This document shows positions 48,701-60,618 of a DNA stretch of 64,000 nt, piece by piece. The notes under the pieces were generated by a model that saw nothing but the letters and a program-made list of their open reading frames with translations, was not told the DNA's origin and ran no database searches. The stretch's first letter is position 1. Every line of letters begins with the position of its first letter. This stretch comes from Tigriopus japonicus. Its lineage: Eukaryota > Arthropoda > Copepoda > Harpacticoida > Harpacticidae. The stretch is from assembly GCA_010645155.1 (NCBI GenBank), contig CM021316.1:2587249-2651248 (forward strand), in the 5' to 3' direction. The translations under genes and the position numbers were made by a program.

Positions 48701-51347
48701 GCAGTCGGTTCGAATTTAGGAGCAAAAGAGTCTCGCCGAAAGCCTGTCATCGACATGGGGAATCAGGCCACGTTAATGAATAGATGCGACAAAATCAAGG
48801 GAAACTCTTCTCTCGGTTCAGACCTCTAATTGCTGATGAGCAGACGGATCTTTACAAGATATTCATACCTCTATTTTCTGATCAGAGTTGATGATGTGTT
48901 TGCTCTTTGGCAACCCGTCAAGGCCATATTGGAACTAGATCAAGTTTCGAAACATTATGACCTCAATCAAGTCTGGAGCGCATTGAGCTCACATTCTTGG
49001 AAGCCAATAGAGTCCCTCCCTATGTGCCTATTTATACATAGTAGTTCTTGACTACCATTTTTACCACTACCAATCACGCACTCCCATTTGGAAATCGATC
49101 TGTCTCGCATTCGAAGTTTAAAACCGCACATGTCAATAAACATGAAATTAAGATGGACAAGGGCATAAAAAAAGATTGGCCAGTCCTTGTTGAGGGCTCT
49201 TTTCTCCTTACTGGAGGGGTAGATTTGGTAGATTTGACCGAATGACTTGAATGTATGTACCTTGCCATTCGACAATGAAGCGAGGGACCTTTTCATACGT
49301 TGGCTATTGATAGCGATTCCTCAATCATGCCATCAACATAATGACCTCATACTTCACATGCAAGTTGACAGTTTCTCCGATCAATTTAAGCAAACTTTTC
49401 GAGGACAATCGAATTCCCACTTTTGGCTCATATGAAACGAAGGACTCAAATCTTACCTGTAAAGAAGTGTGCACTTCCAAAAAACAAAACTACATGAATA
49501 AACTTCTTCTAGCAATGCCAACAAAGGCATCTAAAGCGATGACAGCTAAAAAATTCTGATGAAAGCCCACTATTGTTTCCATTCAGTGGAGAAATTATGG
49601 AAACCTGTAGTCGAGGGGCTCTGAATCAAAATTCCACGAACGTTGCCAAATTTTCGGGTTTTGTTCTTACCGGCAAGCCAAAGAAGTTGAATCCCTCCAA
49701 ATGCCAGGCATCCCAAAGTGCTAACCCTTTCTTCTCCTTTGGAAGCTCTCTCTCTCGTTTCAAAAATACTTTCCCATTTCTTGAGCTGGTCTAGAATTCC
49801 TAAACTAAAACGAGATTTGTTCCAGTGAAATTCACAAACACAATGAACGCCTGAACCTTTACTTTCTGTGATCGAAGATTGCTTAGAAACAATTAGTTGG
49901 CAATGCAAACCTCTTTCAAATATTCTAGGCATGTAGCTTTTCATCATAAGTCGTGATTGACCATCGACTGTCAAAGTCGAAGACGACTCAAACGCGGATA
50001 TTTTAACCCCTCCAATGCCAGTTGAGCGATGCATTTCTCTCAAATTCACTTTCATCGAACCCATTCCTCGATTAATTGAAACTATGAGAGGCCAAGAAGC
50101 CTAGAGGAGCAATACCAACTATGGAGGATCCAAACGTGGTACCTTTGTTTTCTCAAGTACGTCATTAAGCCATCCTAAAATTAAGCCCCCGGAGAAAAGG
50201 TCCATTGAGGCGGTAGGTGGGCCCTTTAGTAGCTAGTTTTACTTATATAGTAGAGAAGAAGGGAGGGCAGCGGGTGTGGAGGAATTCAGAAAGACCATTC
50301 ACGGATGGATGGATGGCTCATTGTCGACCAATTTTTTAACGATCTAACCTGAACCCATTCCTCGTTGGCCATCGTTAACTTGGCTTCTGTTCACGAAGCG
50401 GTGAAGGAAACCCATGGAGAGTGAGTGCATTCATGGGCTTGCAATCTGCAACCTCGTGATGTCGTAAACCCACTTTTAAACAAATTGACGCTAATTCTAT
50501 TGTTTGATGGGGGCCTAACCGGTGATGGTACAGGGTCGTTGTTCAAATGAATAGGGCACAGAGATCGATATTTCTTGGTGGGGAAAGTTTTCTCGGTCCA
50601 GGGAGCCTCGAGACGGTTGATGGGGAAATATTAACTAGGTTCACTCACCACTTCATTTGTATGGTAATAGAAATACCACCCGGGTTAAGGCCCACTCCTC
50701 AATGTCTGGGCCTGACAGGGCCTGCTGATCAGTTGATCAAGTAATCTTTGACGCAGACAATATCACGAACTGTCAAGCCAATTTGAGAAGAGGTCGCTTT
50801 TGGACAAAACACTGGTTTATTGGTCAAGGTTGAAACCTGGTCAATGATACAAAGACGATTGATTCACTGGAATTTGAATGAGGACAACAAATCCAGATGA
50901 TATGAGGAATATCTACTAGCTAACATCTAAACTCCTCGAACTCATCATGATCTGAAGGAATGCATCTTAGCACAACATAAATGAAGAATCTCGACTTAGG
51001 ATCACATTTGGATAATATCATCCGCATATATGGCCACAGAAAACCGGAGGGAAAACGAAACGTTCGTCTATGGCAAATCATGGACTAAGAAAACAAAACT
51101 AGGTGTGAAGTTTCGTGCGTAAGAAGGGACTGGATAAGTTTTTTCTCTGACATTGAATCAAGTGGGCTTTTCAAAAACCACTTGGGCTTGAGCGAGGCCT
51201 TGGGAAGAGACTGTTCTAGGCTTCCCGAGGTTATTTGGGCTGGTCTTTTGTGTGATATCGGCATGAAAATTACATTATGTCTCGTTGCCTATGTGGCGGT
51301 TAACATAAGCAGTGTACTTCTTCTTCTTCGGTGATGTAAGAATAATA
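42748..51347. other. 8.6 kb without a convincing gene
   Basis: The near end must hold the promoter of the cysteine-rich gene; a minus-strand TATAAAA near 43110-43117 is one candidate. The longest frame (49570-50064, -, 164 codons from ATG) has no recognisable family and ends in a segment that reads GCCG then GTAAGA, a donor-like site, so an exon is possible but unproven. Other frames are short. No RNA gene seen. Confidence 0.4.
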
Positions 51348-54300
51348 CTAGTCGGTCTTTAAACCCGTGGGACTGTTGGATCCAGTCGTGACGGGCGAAA
51401 TGGAGGCTACGAATTTGGCGTCCATGTTCCGCTTGAATATTGTGGATATGTACAATTGTATCCTAAAGAAAGATCAACATTGGAGGCTTCAACAAAAAAC
51501 AAAGTAAGATGTTTTTTTTTCGATTGGAATACTGACCTTCTGCGGATTTCTTGTCGGACACGATTTGTGAATTTGTTGAAAAGACATAATGAGGTCGCAA
51601 ATGCAAAGATGACGTTATAAAGTAGAACGATATAATAATTTCCGAGCCATTCAACCTCTCCGAAAGAGCCCAATAAATCGAAATTGGTTATACCTGAAAA
51701 TACCAAACAATTCAAATATTACAATTATGACTTGCACTTGATTTTTTTTTTAAATCTTATCCATACACATAAACCTTGACATGAAAAGAGCGAAGTATCT
51801 GTAACAATTTGGAAAATCTAAACGCACATTTTGCAAAATCAATTATTTGTTCACACCGTTGTGACCTTTTAGGAAAAACTGATTGCTCGATAGTAGTAGC
51901 TGAACGCTTGCTTTGACCACCAAACTTGAATACAAAATACATTCATTTTATGAGGAACCAATACTTACATGAGGTTTTTTTTCTTCTTTTTTTCATCACA
52001 TATTAATTAAACAATCAATCAAGTTTCCCTTCTATTACAACAAAAGGCCTTATCTCTCGCCATTGAAGAGATTCAATCTTAATACATGCTTAAAAATACC
52101 AAAAGTAAACTCATTAGTAGGGCTCGGAAAAATATTGCCATTTTAATCAAATTTAGCAACTTTTTGATTTTTTCGCAACACACAGCAGCTTTTGGCACTG
52201 TTTTGCCTCGATTACTTAAATTCTACAGGATTTTATTCTAAGTTTATATTTTTCACGTGCTTTTTCAGAACCTTTTCAAAAAATAATGATTCCAGAACAA
52301 TTTGTGCAAAGCCATCCTGCGCTCTTAAGGAAGCCAAAGGTTAAAGAAAAGACAAACTTAAGGCTACAAACTTTCGCCCTGAATGGGGGCATATACTTGG
52401 TCATATTTTAATTTTTCATAAAAAAAGCGACATTTTTAGGCTAGAAAATAGCAACTTTTTAGCAACTTTCGTCGAATTGAGTGCAACTTAAAACAAAAAA
52501 AATATTGCAACTTTAGGGCTCAAAGAAACTGCAACATTATCCGAGCCCTACTAATTAGCCCTGGGCAAAAATCGACTAGGCAATATTTTATGCGGTTTCA
52601 CAATGTTGGCTTATCTAGTAAAATGGAGTTTACATGAGACTAAAAATCCTAATCTCTCGCCATACAAGATGTCTTGCTTAAAATCCCAACAGTAAAATCA
52701 TTAGCCTTTTGCATACATTCAGTGTTTGCATAAAGGCTTAAATTAATACAAAACACGAGAAATAATGATAATCACATTGGAACGTTCGTGCTTCTTCATC
52801 CAAGAACCCTTGGCTAAAAAACAACTTTAATGCAGTATTTTTAAACCTGTTCCACATTTAAACAAAAAAAAATCGGAAAATCGTCTTACCTAAAATTTTT
52901 GATAATAACGGCAATGCCGAACTGAGGATCACATATAATCCACAATTGAGAATTATTCGAGTAAGTGAGGTGCCTTCCCGCTGCGGTCGGATGTTTTCGA
53001 TGCCGGGCATGATATAAAGGCCAATTAGAGAGGTCACCATCAAATAGAAGATCAATATGACCTCGATGATCACTCCAAACACGCCCAGAGCCGATAACGA
53101 AGTCGTTCCTAGAACCACATTGGACTGGAAAAGGCGTTTAGTTCCTAATTCACAACTATCAAGACCGCATTGCAATTGCTTACCGCGTTCATTGGTTTGC
53201 CGGGCAGGTCTCTGAATCCAGTCATGATTTGCCCCATATTCGAAATGACGCAGATCAAAGAGATGGTGGTCAGTGCAAACACAAACAACATGATCAAAGG
53301 ATATCCCAGAATCCTCCTCCAACTGGGCGTATTTCTCGCCCGCTCCAATTGAATTCGGCGGGCAGTGACCTCCTCCAAACTCTTTTGATAATGAGCGTAA
53401 ATCTCATCCCCTTTCAAACGCCTTCTTTCGGCGTTGGTAATGGGAGTGATTTGCAAGAAATTCTTGGCTTCACAATTTGCCACTTTGGCTTTGAGCGATT
53501 CTTCCTCGAATTTAGCCGCAAAGTACTCGTCTTCTTGATTTCTCATGAACGTGGGACGAACCACCAAATCGCCAACCACCGTGAAGATACGAGCGAACCC
53601 CAAGGGTGTGCATATTAACAACATGATCACACCCAAAAACGACACACAGGAGTAGAGGAACGGCAAATAGTTGTAGCCGTCTTAAGAAAAAAGATTATAT
53701 TGATTTCAAAGTCTTTTCCTTTGAAAATTAATCTGATTTCATCAAGTACTTACTTAGAATACGATCCATGGAATCGCGGTCATGATCAGTGAGTGCGGCT
53801 ATCACATACATCATGCCCAAGACCGTTAGTGAAAACAGGATCAAGGTCACGATCGTCTCTTTGGCTCGCGCTAAAAGGCCCTATCAATGGAGAAAATGAA
53901 CCTATGAAGAACCATGTGTTTTCTTAAAATCTATCAACTTACTCTTTTGTTGCCAAAGATGGCCAATCCTTCGGATTCACAGAAAAGATAGGCAAACGGC
54001 AGAAACCCAAACAAAGACATGTTGGATAAGAAAAAGATCACGTTCCAAATACCTACAAATCATAATCATAATTGACATAAGTAATCGTGTAATTCTGTCG
54101 TTAAAATGGTTATTACCCTGGATCAAAGAGCTGTTGAGCCATTTGATATACCACGATTTGGGGTAGTGCAACAAAATTTCATTGGAAATCGTGGAGATGG
54201 GCAGGAGCAGAGCCGCACCCACAGACACGGCTAACGAGAAGACGCAAAACAGAAAAGACACCTTATAAACCATGTCATCCTCCCAAGAATTGGGTGAAAA

Positions 54301-54549
54301 CTCCTCCTCCGTGTCTCGTCTTTGACGCCACAAGTTCAGGAAATAATATGAGCCCAAACACAAGCCCAAGCCGGTCAAGACCAAAATCTGAGATAATTTT
54401 GATGAAAGTTATGTCATTTACATGATTTTGATCATAAATTTAAAGCTTCTTACGGTGATTTCGCGGACGCCTTGGTTGAACTCTTCTTCATAGGGGCTAT
54501 GAACTTTGTCCGGATTGTAGAAAGGGTCCTCACGAAGTAGATGATCCAT
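51348..54549 (-). CDS. LMBR1: LMBR1-family nine-pass membrane protein (limb region 1 / lilipod homologue)
   Basis: Eight exons close in frame: 54454-54549, 54117-54387, 53943-54052, 53754-53880, 53184-53680, 52890-53124, 51537-51693 and 51348-51462, giving 535 aa. Nine hydrophobic segments can be read, including ILVLTGLGLCLGSYYFLNLW, VSFLFCVFSLAVSVGAALLL and VIIEVILIFYLMVTSLIGL. Family signatures are LLLPISTISNEILLHYP, YIKWLNSSLIQG, FLYSCVSFLGVIMLL, and LSSALPLLSK near the end. A charged coiled-coil loop (about residues 225-310) lies between membrane segments 5 and 6. LMBR1/LMBR1L/lilipod proteins are membrane receptors or scaffolds; fly lilipod supports BMP signalling in germ-line stem cells. 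Whether this is LMBR1 or LMBR1L is not separable here. Introns are 59-74 nt except intron 6 (1196 nt), which has been invaded by a mobile element. Confidence 0.93.
52041..52117. repeat. Direct repeat, copy interrupted by the hAT-like element
   Basis: Shares ATCTCTCGCCAT, GCTTAAAAAT, and AGTAAACTCATTAG with 52641-52714. This copy ends exactly where the element at 52118 begins. Confidence 0.6.
52118..52550. mobile_element. hAT-like non-autonomous element (433 bp)
   Basis: Termini TAGGGCTCGG and CCGAGCCCTA are perfect 10-bp inverted repeats, and imperfect pairing continues about 12 bp further (AATATTGC/GCAACATT). The 8 bp outside each end, CTCATTAG (52110-52117) and CTAATTAG (52551-52558), differ at one base, as expected of an aged 8-bp hAT target-site duplication. 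A related uninterrupted copy of the left flank lies at 52641-52714. The interior has no transposase and repeats GCAACTTTTT. It sits in intron 6 of the LMBR1-family gene. Confidence 0.72.
52641..52714. repeat. Direct repeat, uninterrupted copy (natural empty site)
   Basis: Matches 52041-52117 with a few small deletions and runs through TCATTAGCC without the element, so it resembles the pre-insertion state. Confidence 0.55.
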
Positions 54550-56210
54550 GATCAAATGAATCTAGGGCCCATGGGCGTGGTAGTGCTCAAGTCAAAGGTC
54601 CCAAACCGAGCCTTACAGACATGGTTGCCAAATGATAATCCTTCTTTTGTAAGTCAGTGGGCCAGAAAACCGTTTGTGTACTGCGAAGCTCAGAACAACG
54701 CGTTGGTAACTAGGAAAGAGGAGAGCACCGAGCTATGAATGTAGGGAGGAAAGGCAGGAGAGAGGGAGGGAGGATGGGGGAATTATTTGTGCTCTGTTAT
54801 TCGTTGGACAAGGTTCATAGATGTGAGAAGGACGCTCTAGCTAATTTGCACGGGAGGATGACACTGCTGTATTGTTGAAATAACTTTTACATGGAGATGA
54901 TACTTTAAATGATGGAGTTACTCGTTAAGGGAAAAATAAATTAAAAAGAAATTGTCCTTGGAGACTTTAGAATTGGGGATTTTAGGAGAAGTCTGTGGTA
55001 TGACACTTTTTTAAATACCTTTTTGTCAGCTGTTGTTCAGGGTGGGAGCTTGGAGTTTTGAGAAATACGCACATTTTTTAAGCACCTCCGATAAGATTAT
55101 TATCTATCTGCGACTTCGTCTAAATTGCAAGGAAAAAGGGTTTAATTCAACAATCAACAAGCAAGATGTTGTAAGATTTCTGTTGTATAAGTCATTTTGA
55201 TAGCCAACCAATGCCGAAGAGTTGGGATTTGATGGACCTTTATTTTACCCGAAACCTCAGCAAAATTAGATACTTTGCTTAAAAACCAGAAGGGCTCTTG
55301 ACTGAAACTGAAAGTTTCAGCCGAAAGAGGGCTTAACTGAAACCGAAATTAGCAGAATACAAAGTTATTTAAATGTATAAATTACCAAAAATTTTGCATT
55401 ACTAAGGCGTTTGAAAATGGAAAATGACATAGTTCAATACAACGAAAAATGGGTTCTGGAGATTTTTGAATAGAACAACCATTCAATTTTGCTCTCAAAC
55501 TCCTTTCTTTTTAGTGCATGTCTGCTTTCTATTTCAGTATGCATTAATGAAACCGCATTGAAAATTTTGTCTGAAAGCCCTCTCGGTCCACAATTACTTG
55601 AAATTGATCCAAACAAGCTATACATGTAGTCTTGGACAGTTTTCGCATTTGTTTACGGCACTGACTAGGCTTAGAAACTCTAAAAAATGGGTGCTTAGAA
55701 TTCTGAACGGTAACATAAATTAATCATTCTGCCTTTTTGCACTTTCTTGGCGATTTTGGCTTAAACCATCCAAAATGCCAAAAATATTCTTTTCCTTTTT
55801 GAAAAAAATATCAAGTTCTGCCAGATTTTTCAGATTTGAAAATTTGATACTAGTTAACGCATTTTGCAAAACTCAGTCCATCAAGACAGGCGGAAATCTC
55901 AATGAAAATTTGCTTTGTCATAACTTGAAAGCACCTTATTATAACTATACCTGAATATAAGAATATTTTCCGTCCACAACAACATCTTTTCTTTTTCATT
56001 TATTGATAGTGAAGCTTTTTAATAAAGAATTAAGTAAAGCTATTTTAAAGTTGAGTATTTTGGCATCCTGCTTTTAATGCTTGTCAAATTAAGGAGAGAC
56101 CTTCGTACCAAACTGTTTAACTTTTTCAGTAAGATTTATTAAAGCAAAACGAAACAAAACTTCACCCTATGCAACCAAAGTAGAATGTATTTTGTAATCT
56201 TTAGAGATTC

Positions 56211-56486
56211 NNNNNNNNNNNNNNNNNNNNNNNNNNNNNNNNNNNNNNNNNNNNNNNNNNNNNNNNNNNNNNNNNNNNNNNNNNNNNNNNNNNNNNNNNN
56301 NNNNNNNNNNNNNNNNNNNNNNNNNNNNNNNNNNNNNNNNNNNNNNNNNNNNNNNNNNNNNNNNNNNNNNNNNNNNNNNNNNNNNNNNNNNNNNNNNNNN
56401 NNNNNNNNNNNNNNNNNNNNNNNNNNNNNNNNNNNNNNNNNNNNNNNNNNNNNNNNNNNNNNNNNNNNNNNNNNNNNNNNNNNNNN
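56211..56486. other. Assembly gap (276 N)
   Basis: Unresolved bases. Open frames that appear to cross it are artefacts. Confidence 0.99.
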
Positions 56487-57916
56487 TGTGATTTTGAACT
56501 TTTCTGCACTTTATTTTATGATTTTTGAACTGTTTTTTTGTGCAGTCTTTGTTAACAAAAAAGCCAATGTTTATTTGCGCGTTTTGCCCGTCCCTAGTTA
56601 CGAGTGAGCACCTACGAAATTTCATTCATGGCCTAATTGGGACATCAAGGCTTGAGGACAGCCCTATAACAGAAATCAAGGCACTCAAACTGAACCTTCA
56701 GGAAATCTCAAAATTTTAGATGTTGTCCTGTTTTTAAGCGATTCGTAAAATATGCAAAAAAGTCTGGAAAGCACGATTTGATTGATTGATAAATTTAAAA
56801 AATCTGAAATTAAGCAACTTATAATGACTTATGAGGGACAATGTTCTTTGCATGGGTAACAATTCCGAGAATATAACCTCAAAAGTTGTTCAAGAAATAT
56901 AATAGTTAACAATCAAATGAGGATGAAATATGAAAGTATGTTCCACTTCGAAAATCCTTTAATCCTGAACCGGCAGTACAATTCAAGAAAAAGGGTGCTC
57001 CTTTTTGCATCTCTCAATGTTCTTTCAGGGTAATCTGTTCTGTCATCGCCACTTTAGTTTTAGTTGTATTCTGTTGGCCGAACATATGGTTAAACGAGCC
57101 ATTCGAGTACCAAAATGATGAGTACCCTTTAGTAACCAGTCTGGCAAAGACCTTGAGTATTCGAACATAATTTGCCCTCGAAACGATTCAGGCCTGCGGG
57201 GACCAGGTAAGTCAAGATATAAATGAAGACAGTTCTAATCCCATTGTAAAGTTACAAGTTTACCATGTTATGACTTTTTGAATAAACAGACGTGAGAACA
57301 GACTCTTCACTTTAACTCTGTAGAGCTAGAACTAGAGAAATGACACAATGTGTCCAAATTCAAACCATTGATCAAAATTCTCCCAAATTTCAAATTCATT
57401 GACCTTTGCTTAATCAGTATCAACGTATAGGATAAGCAGTAAGTAAGTATCAGACATGTTCTTATTTTTTTTTCCTAAAAAAATCCTATGACTTATTACG
57501 TAATCATTTTTGAGTAACATAAGACGTGTAAAATCTTCGCAAAGTGTGAATCTTGTTACCGTTAAAAAAGGAATCCTGCGGATTATTTTGTCTTTAGAAA
57601 TGCTCCAAAGTAATCACAGATTTAAAAAATCGCAATTATTATTCAAAACTTCATGCAGTTTGAGTTCAACCGACCAAATACATATTTTAAATAAAAGTGC
57701 TAAACCAAAAAATATCGAAGCACAACCAGCCTTCTGCTATGAAATCAAAGGAGGGAGTTCTAGGACAAAAATTGGCGTTTCTCCCAAAAAGACCTCTATC
57801 CCCTTGTTCAGACCTAACTCATCCCACTAGAATAAATTGAAACTTGAATATGCGAAGAGGCATTCTTGATAGCTACCCAGATGAGTGCAAAAATCCCCGC
57901 CGTTGGATAATGTATT

Positions 57917-58128
57917 CTCTAAGAGAGCGAGGGGCTTCTTAGAAGCCCACACGGACATGCTCAACACTAATTCACACACACCAACGGAGACTTGAACGAT
58001 GAGTTCAAGAGCATTGCTCGAGGATTCTCAACATGAGAAGGACTCTGCCATAACTCGATCTTCTCAGATAGGAGCGTGAAGCCACTCTAAGAGATGATCT
58101 TAGAAGATGTGCATTGTCTCTCTTAGAG
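57917..58128. promoter_or_regulatory. Cluster of short palindromes upstream of a secreted-protein gene
   Basis: Seven short palindromes lie within 212 bp. CTCTAAGAG occurs at 57917-57925 and again at 58085-58093, with CTCTTAGAG at 58120-58128. GGGCTTCTTAGAAGCCC is at 57932-57948, CTTGAACGATGAGTTCAAG at 57991-58009, TTCTCAACATGAGAA at 58025-58039 and ATCTTAGAAGAT at 58098-58109. Four share the core CT(T/A)AGA. They lie 40-250 bp before the ATG at 58168, where dimeric transcription factors would bind. Confidence 0.45.
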
Positions 58129-58167
58129 GAGACGGGTGAGAAAAAGTCAAAGTTTATTAACGACAAG

Positions 58168-58826
58168 ATGGCGTTGTCCACAACGAGCTTCTTGGCTGTG
58201 GTGCTTTATGTGTGCTGTATTTTTTGTAACCCATCTATGGTTGAGGCTGGACTTGCATCTAGAGACAAGATTGATCCCAACTCTTCTAGATATACCATTG
58301 GGTCTGCTTTAACTTATTTGGGAAAAGCTGTGCTCACTAATGCTCTCTTGGGAGGTAAGTCTACCTAAATCCATATTTCAAACTAAAACAGGTATAGGAA
58401 TCCATTCACATGTTTCTTGTAGGAAGAGGTTTTTCGATATTAGACGACCTTCAATCTGCGAGTATTCAAGATTCAACAGATTGTGTGAAACGTCTGATTT
58501 GCGAGTTAAAATCTAAACCTCAACTTGATTGGGACGAGGAACTCATCATGCACACTATCCCTCCAAACTTGGACTACTCATCACCCATAATCCAGTTCCA
58601 ATTGGCGGCAGATCTTGGTCAAAAGAATCCCGAGCAATGTAGTGTGGTCTACAGCCGATGTTCATTTAATGGCATCGACATCATGAAGCTCATGCGACAA
58701 AGGGGAACAAGTTTGGACATTCCTACCAGCGATGAATACGATTGTACGGTCCTTTTCTTATGGAACAAAAAATGGAGCGTCAATAACTCCACCGACAACG
58801 AGGACGCAAACGAGACCGAGGAGTAG
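58168..58826 (+). CDS. Secreted protein, possibly of the arthropod DM4/DM12 type
   Basis: Two exons, 58168-58354 and 58423-58826, join in phase 1 (donor GTAAGT, acceptor TTGTAG, 68-nt intron) to give 196 aa. ATG at 58168 is the first in frame. Residues 1-27 are a signal peptide with hydrophobic SFLAVVLYVCCIFC ending MVEA. The mature protein has the segment DCVKRLICELKSKP and later EQCSVVYSRCSFNGIDIMKL. The CvxRxxCE pattern followed by spaced cysteines resembles DM4/DM12 secreted proteins of arthropods, whose role is not known. The acidic tail contains two N-glycosylation sequons (NNST, NETE). The 3' end faces NLE1 with only 62 bp between stop codons. The intron position and signal peptide make this a confident gene, but the family is tentative. 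Confidence 0.78.
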
Positions 58827-58886
58827 TCGACTTCATTATGTGATAGCAACTTTTATGTGTGTTTGTGAAATACAGTAACCTTTTTC

Positions 58887-58892
58887 TTTTAT
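58887..58892 (-). terminator. Poly(A) signal overlapping the NLE1 stop codon
   Basis: The minus strand reads AAATAAAAG at the end of NLE1: the TAA stop (58891-58889) is inside AATAAA. If used, the 3' untranslated region would be only about 15-25 nt. Confidence 0.5.
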
Positions 58893-60618
58893 TTCCTCCA
58901 TATTCTTAACAAAGTATCTTTTCCTCCTGAAACCACGCGTTGACCATCCGGTGACCAATCCACGGCATACACTTCGTCACCGTGACCAGGTAAGTCTACG
59001 GTAAGAAACTTGGTCTTATCGTAGCCCCCCTTAACTTGGGCCGTCCAAAGCTTGAGGGTAGAATCAGCCGATCCTGAGACCAATAATCGGCTATCGGCTG
59101 ACCAAGCCAATTGGTACACCGCTTGAACGTGACCTCGAAGAACAGCTAGATATTTGCCTGTGGTCCCATCCCATAATCTAACGGCTTTATCGAATGACGC
59201 AGAGGCGATGATTCGGCAATCGGGTGAGAACTTGACGTCGTTGACCAATTGTTGATGGCCCGTCATCCTAGCCAGCGATTGCTTTTCCTTGGAAGGGTTC
59301 CATAGAAACATGGTGAAGTCATCTGAACCCGATACCATGAGCTCATCTCCTCCTTTGACGCGACTCAACACTTCGTTGTAACGTTTTAGAGCGATGGCCT
59401 TTTTCTCAGGACCGCTGAACGAAGAGACGTTGTTCACGATTTGGGCTTGGGCAGGTTCGAAGGCCCCCGTTCGCATGACGTAGTCCGTGTTCAGGGCCAA
59501 TACATTGACCCAATGTCCATGTCCTTGGAGAGTGCGACAAAGCACGCCATCTTGAGCACGCCACACCTTAATGGTACGATCTTGAGAGGCGGTATAAATC
59601 AAGTCAGTTCCGCCCCAACGAAGACAAGTGACCGATTGAGTGTGTGAGGTGAGTGCCAAAACAAATTTGGCAGTGATAGCGTCCCAAATTCGGACATCGC
59701 CATCTTTGGACGAGCTGGCCAATAACCGGCATTCGCCATCTTTGGTCAAATGAAGCGGTTGCCAGGCTAATCCGGTGATGAACTGCTTATGACCGGACAA
59801 GGTTCGACCTACTTGTTGACCAGTTTCTGGATCCCAAATCACCACATGACCCAATTTATCGCCTAGAACCGTCAAATGATAGCATTCTAAACCCATGAGA
59901 ATGACATTAGGTAAAAGATACCTTACCAGAAGCTAATCTGGATCCGTCGGGGGACCAAGCCAGAGCCAAAACGTATTGTCGATGGGCTTTGCCTTCGAAT
60001 CGAGGCGTCTCAGTCGAAATATCCCAGAATCTGACCGTATTATCCCCCGATCCCGAGGCTAGATATCGCCCATCGGGTGAAAATAGAGCTGTCACCACGG
60101 GTTGGGTGTGTCCGGGCATAGAACTGGTGCATCGTGTCACAGGGCGGACTCTAAATCAGGGGGTAAAGTTCAGAAAAATGAGTCTTGGTTAGAGGACAAA
60201 TTTAGGGGCACGGGAACAAACTTGAATATGGATTGAGGCTTGAAAATAACGGGCACGGTTCGCTCTTGATTGATCAACATCCATTGCATGCATTCGGCAA
60301 GATCCTCTTGGATTTCGCGATCTTGGAGGAAGAAGGCAAATGGCCGATCTAAATCGTCTTCATCCCCATTGTCAGCCTTGATGAGAGTGTGCAGAAGCAA
60401 TTGCAGCTTTTCGGGCGTGATGTTCACGGGCACGGATAAAGGGGGAAAAGGTCGATCGCCTTTAGAAAGGAAAGGGGTTTCAACAGTGTATATAAGATTG
60501 GCAAATTGGAGCGTTTACCCGTTTCGGTTTCGAATTGGACAGTTACAAGCTGCGTATCCATCTTGGATTTTTTATCCGGTGGGGGCGTGTCCTGATCTGC
60601 GTTCGAGGTTACGCTCAT
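58889..60618 (-). CDS. NLE1: Notchless protein homologue 1, WD40 ribosome-assembly factor
   Basis: Four exons, 60519-60618, 60222-60459, 59928-60150 extended to 59927, and 58889-59862, close in frame at 511 aa; human NLE1 has 485. Introns are 59, 71 and 64 nt. The middle one uses a weak donor, GTTTGT. The N-terminal NLE domain (VTVQFETETG... LSVPVNITPEKLQLLL) precedes eight WD repeats, readable from MPGHTQPVVTALFSPDGRYL through RIWDAITAKFV and LWDGTTGKYL to the terminal LLRIWRK. For intron 3 I chose the acceptor TTCTAG at 59863, because it gives LASG-DKLGHVVIWDP as in the family. Another AG at 59881 region would add residues. NLE1 (yeast Rsa4) binds the Mdn1/Rea1 MIDAS domain through its NLE domain during late nucleolar-nuclear 60S maturation and modulates Notch. 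Confidence 0.93.

Larger units (their letters stand above)
54550..58167. other. Intergenic, with assembly gap; no gene seen
   Basis: Contains the 5' side of the LMBR1-family gene, AT-rich unassigned sequence, the 276-N gap and, from 57917 on, a palindrome-rich upstream region of the next gene. The 106-codon frame at 57510-57830 has no recognisable content. Confidence 0.5.

Noticed and set aside
48629..48829. 66-codon frame with a hydrophobic N-terminus
   Set aside because: The hydrophobic stretch is short and there is no TATA box, splice site or poly(A) signal in a supporting position.
49570..50064. 164-codon minus-strand frame starting with ATG
   Set aside because: No family match or signal peptide. 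A donor-like GTAAGA occurs inside, so part could be an exon, but no partner exon was found.
56185..56625. Open frames crossing the run of N
   Set aside because: They are produced by unresolved bases, not by sequence.
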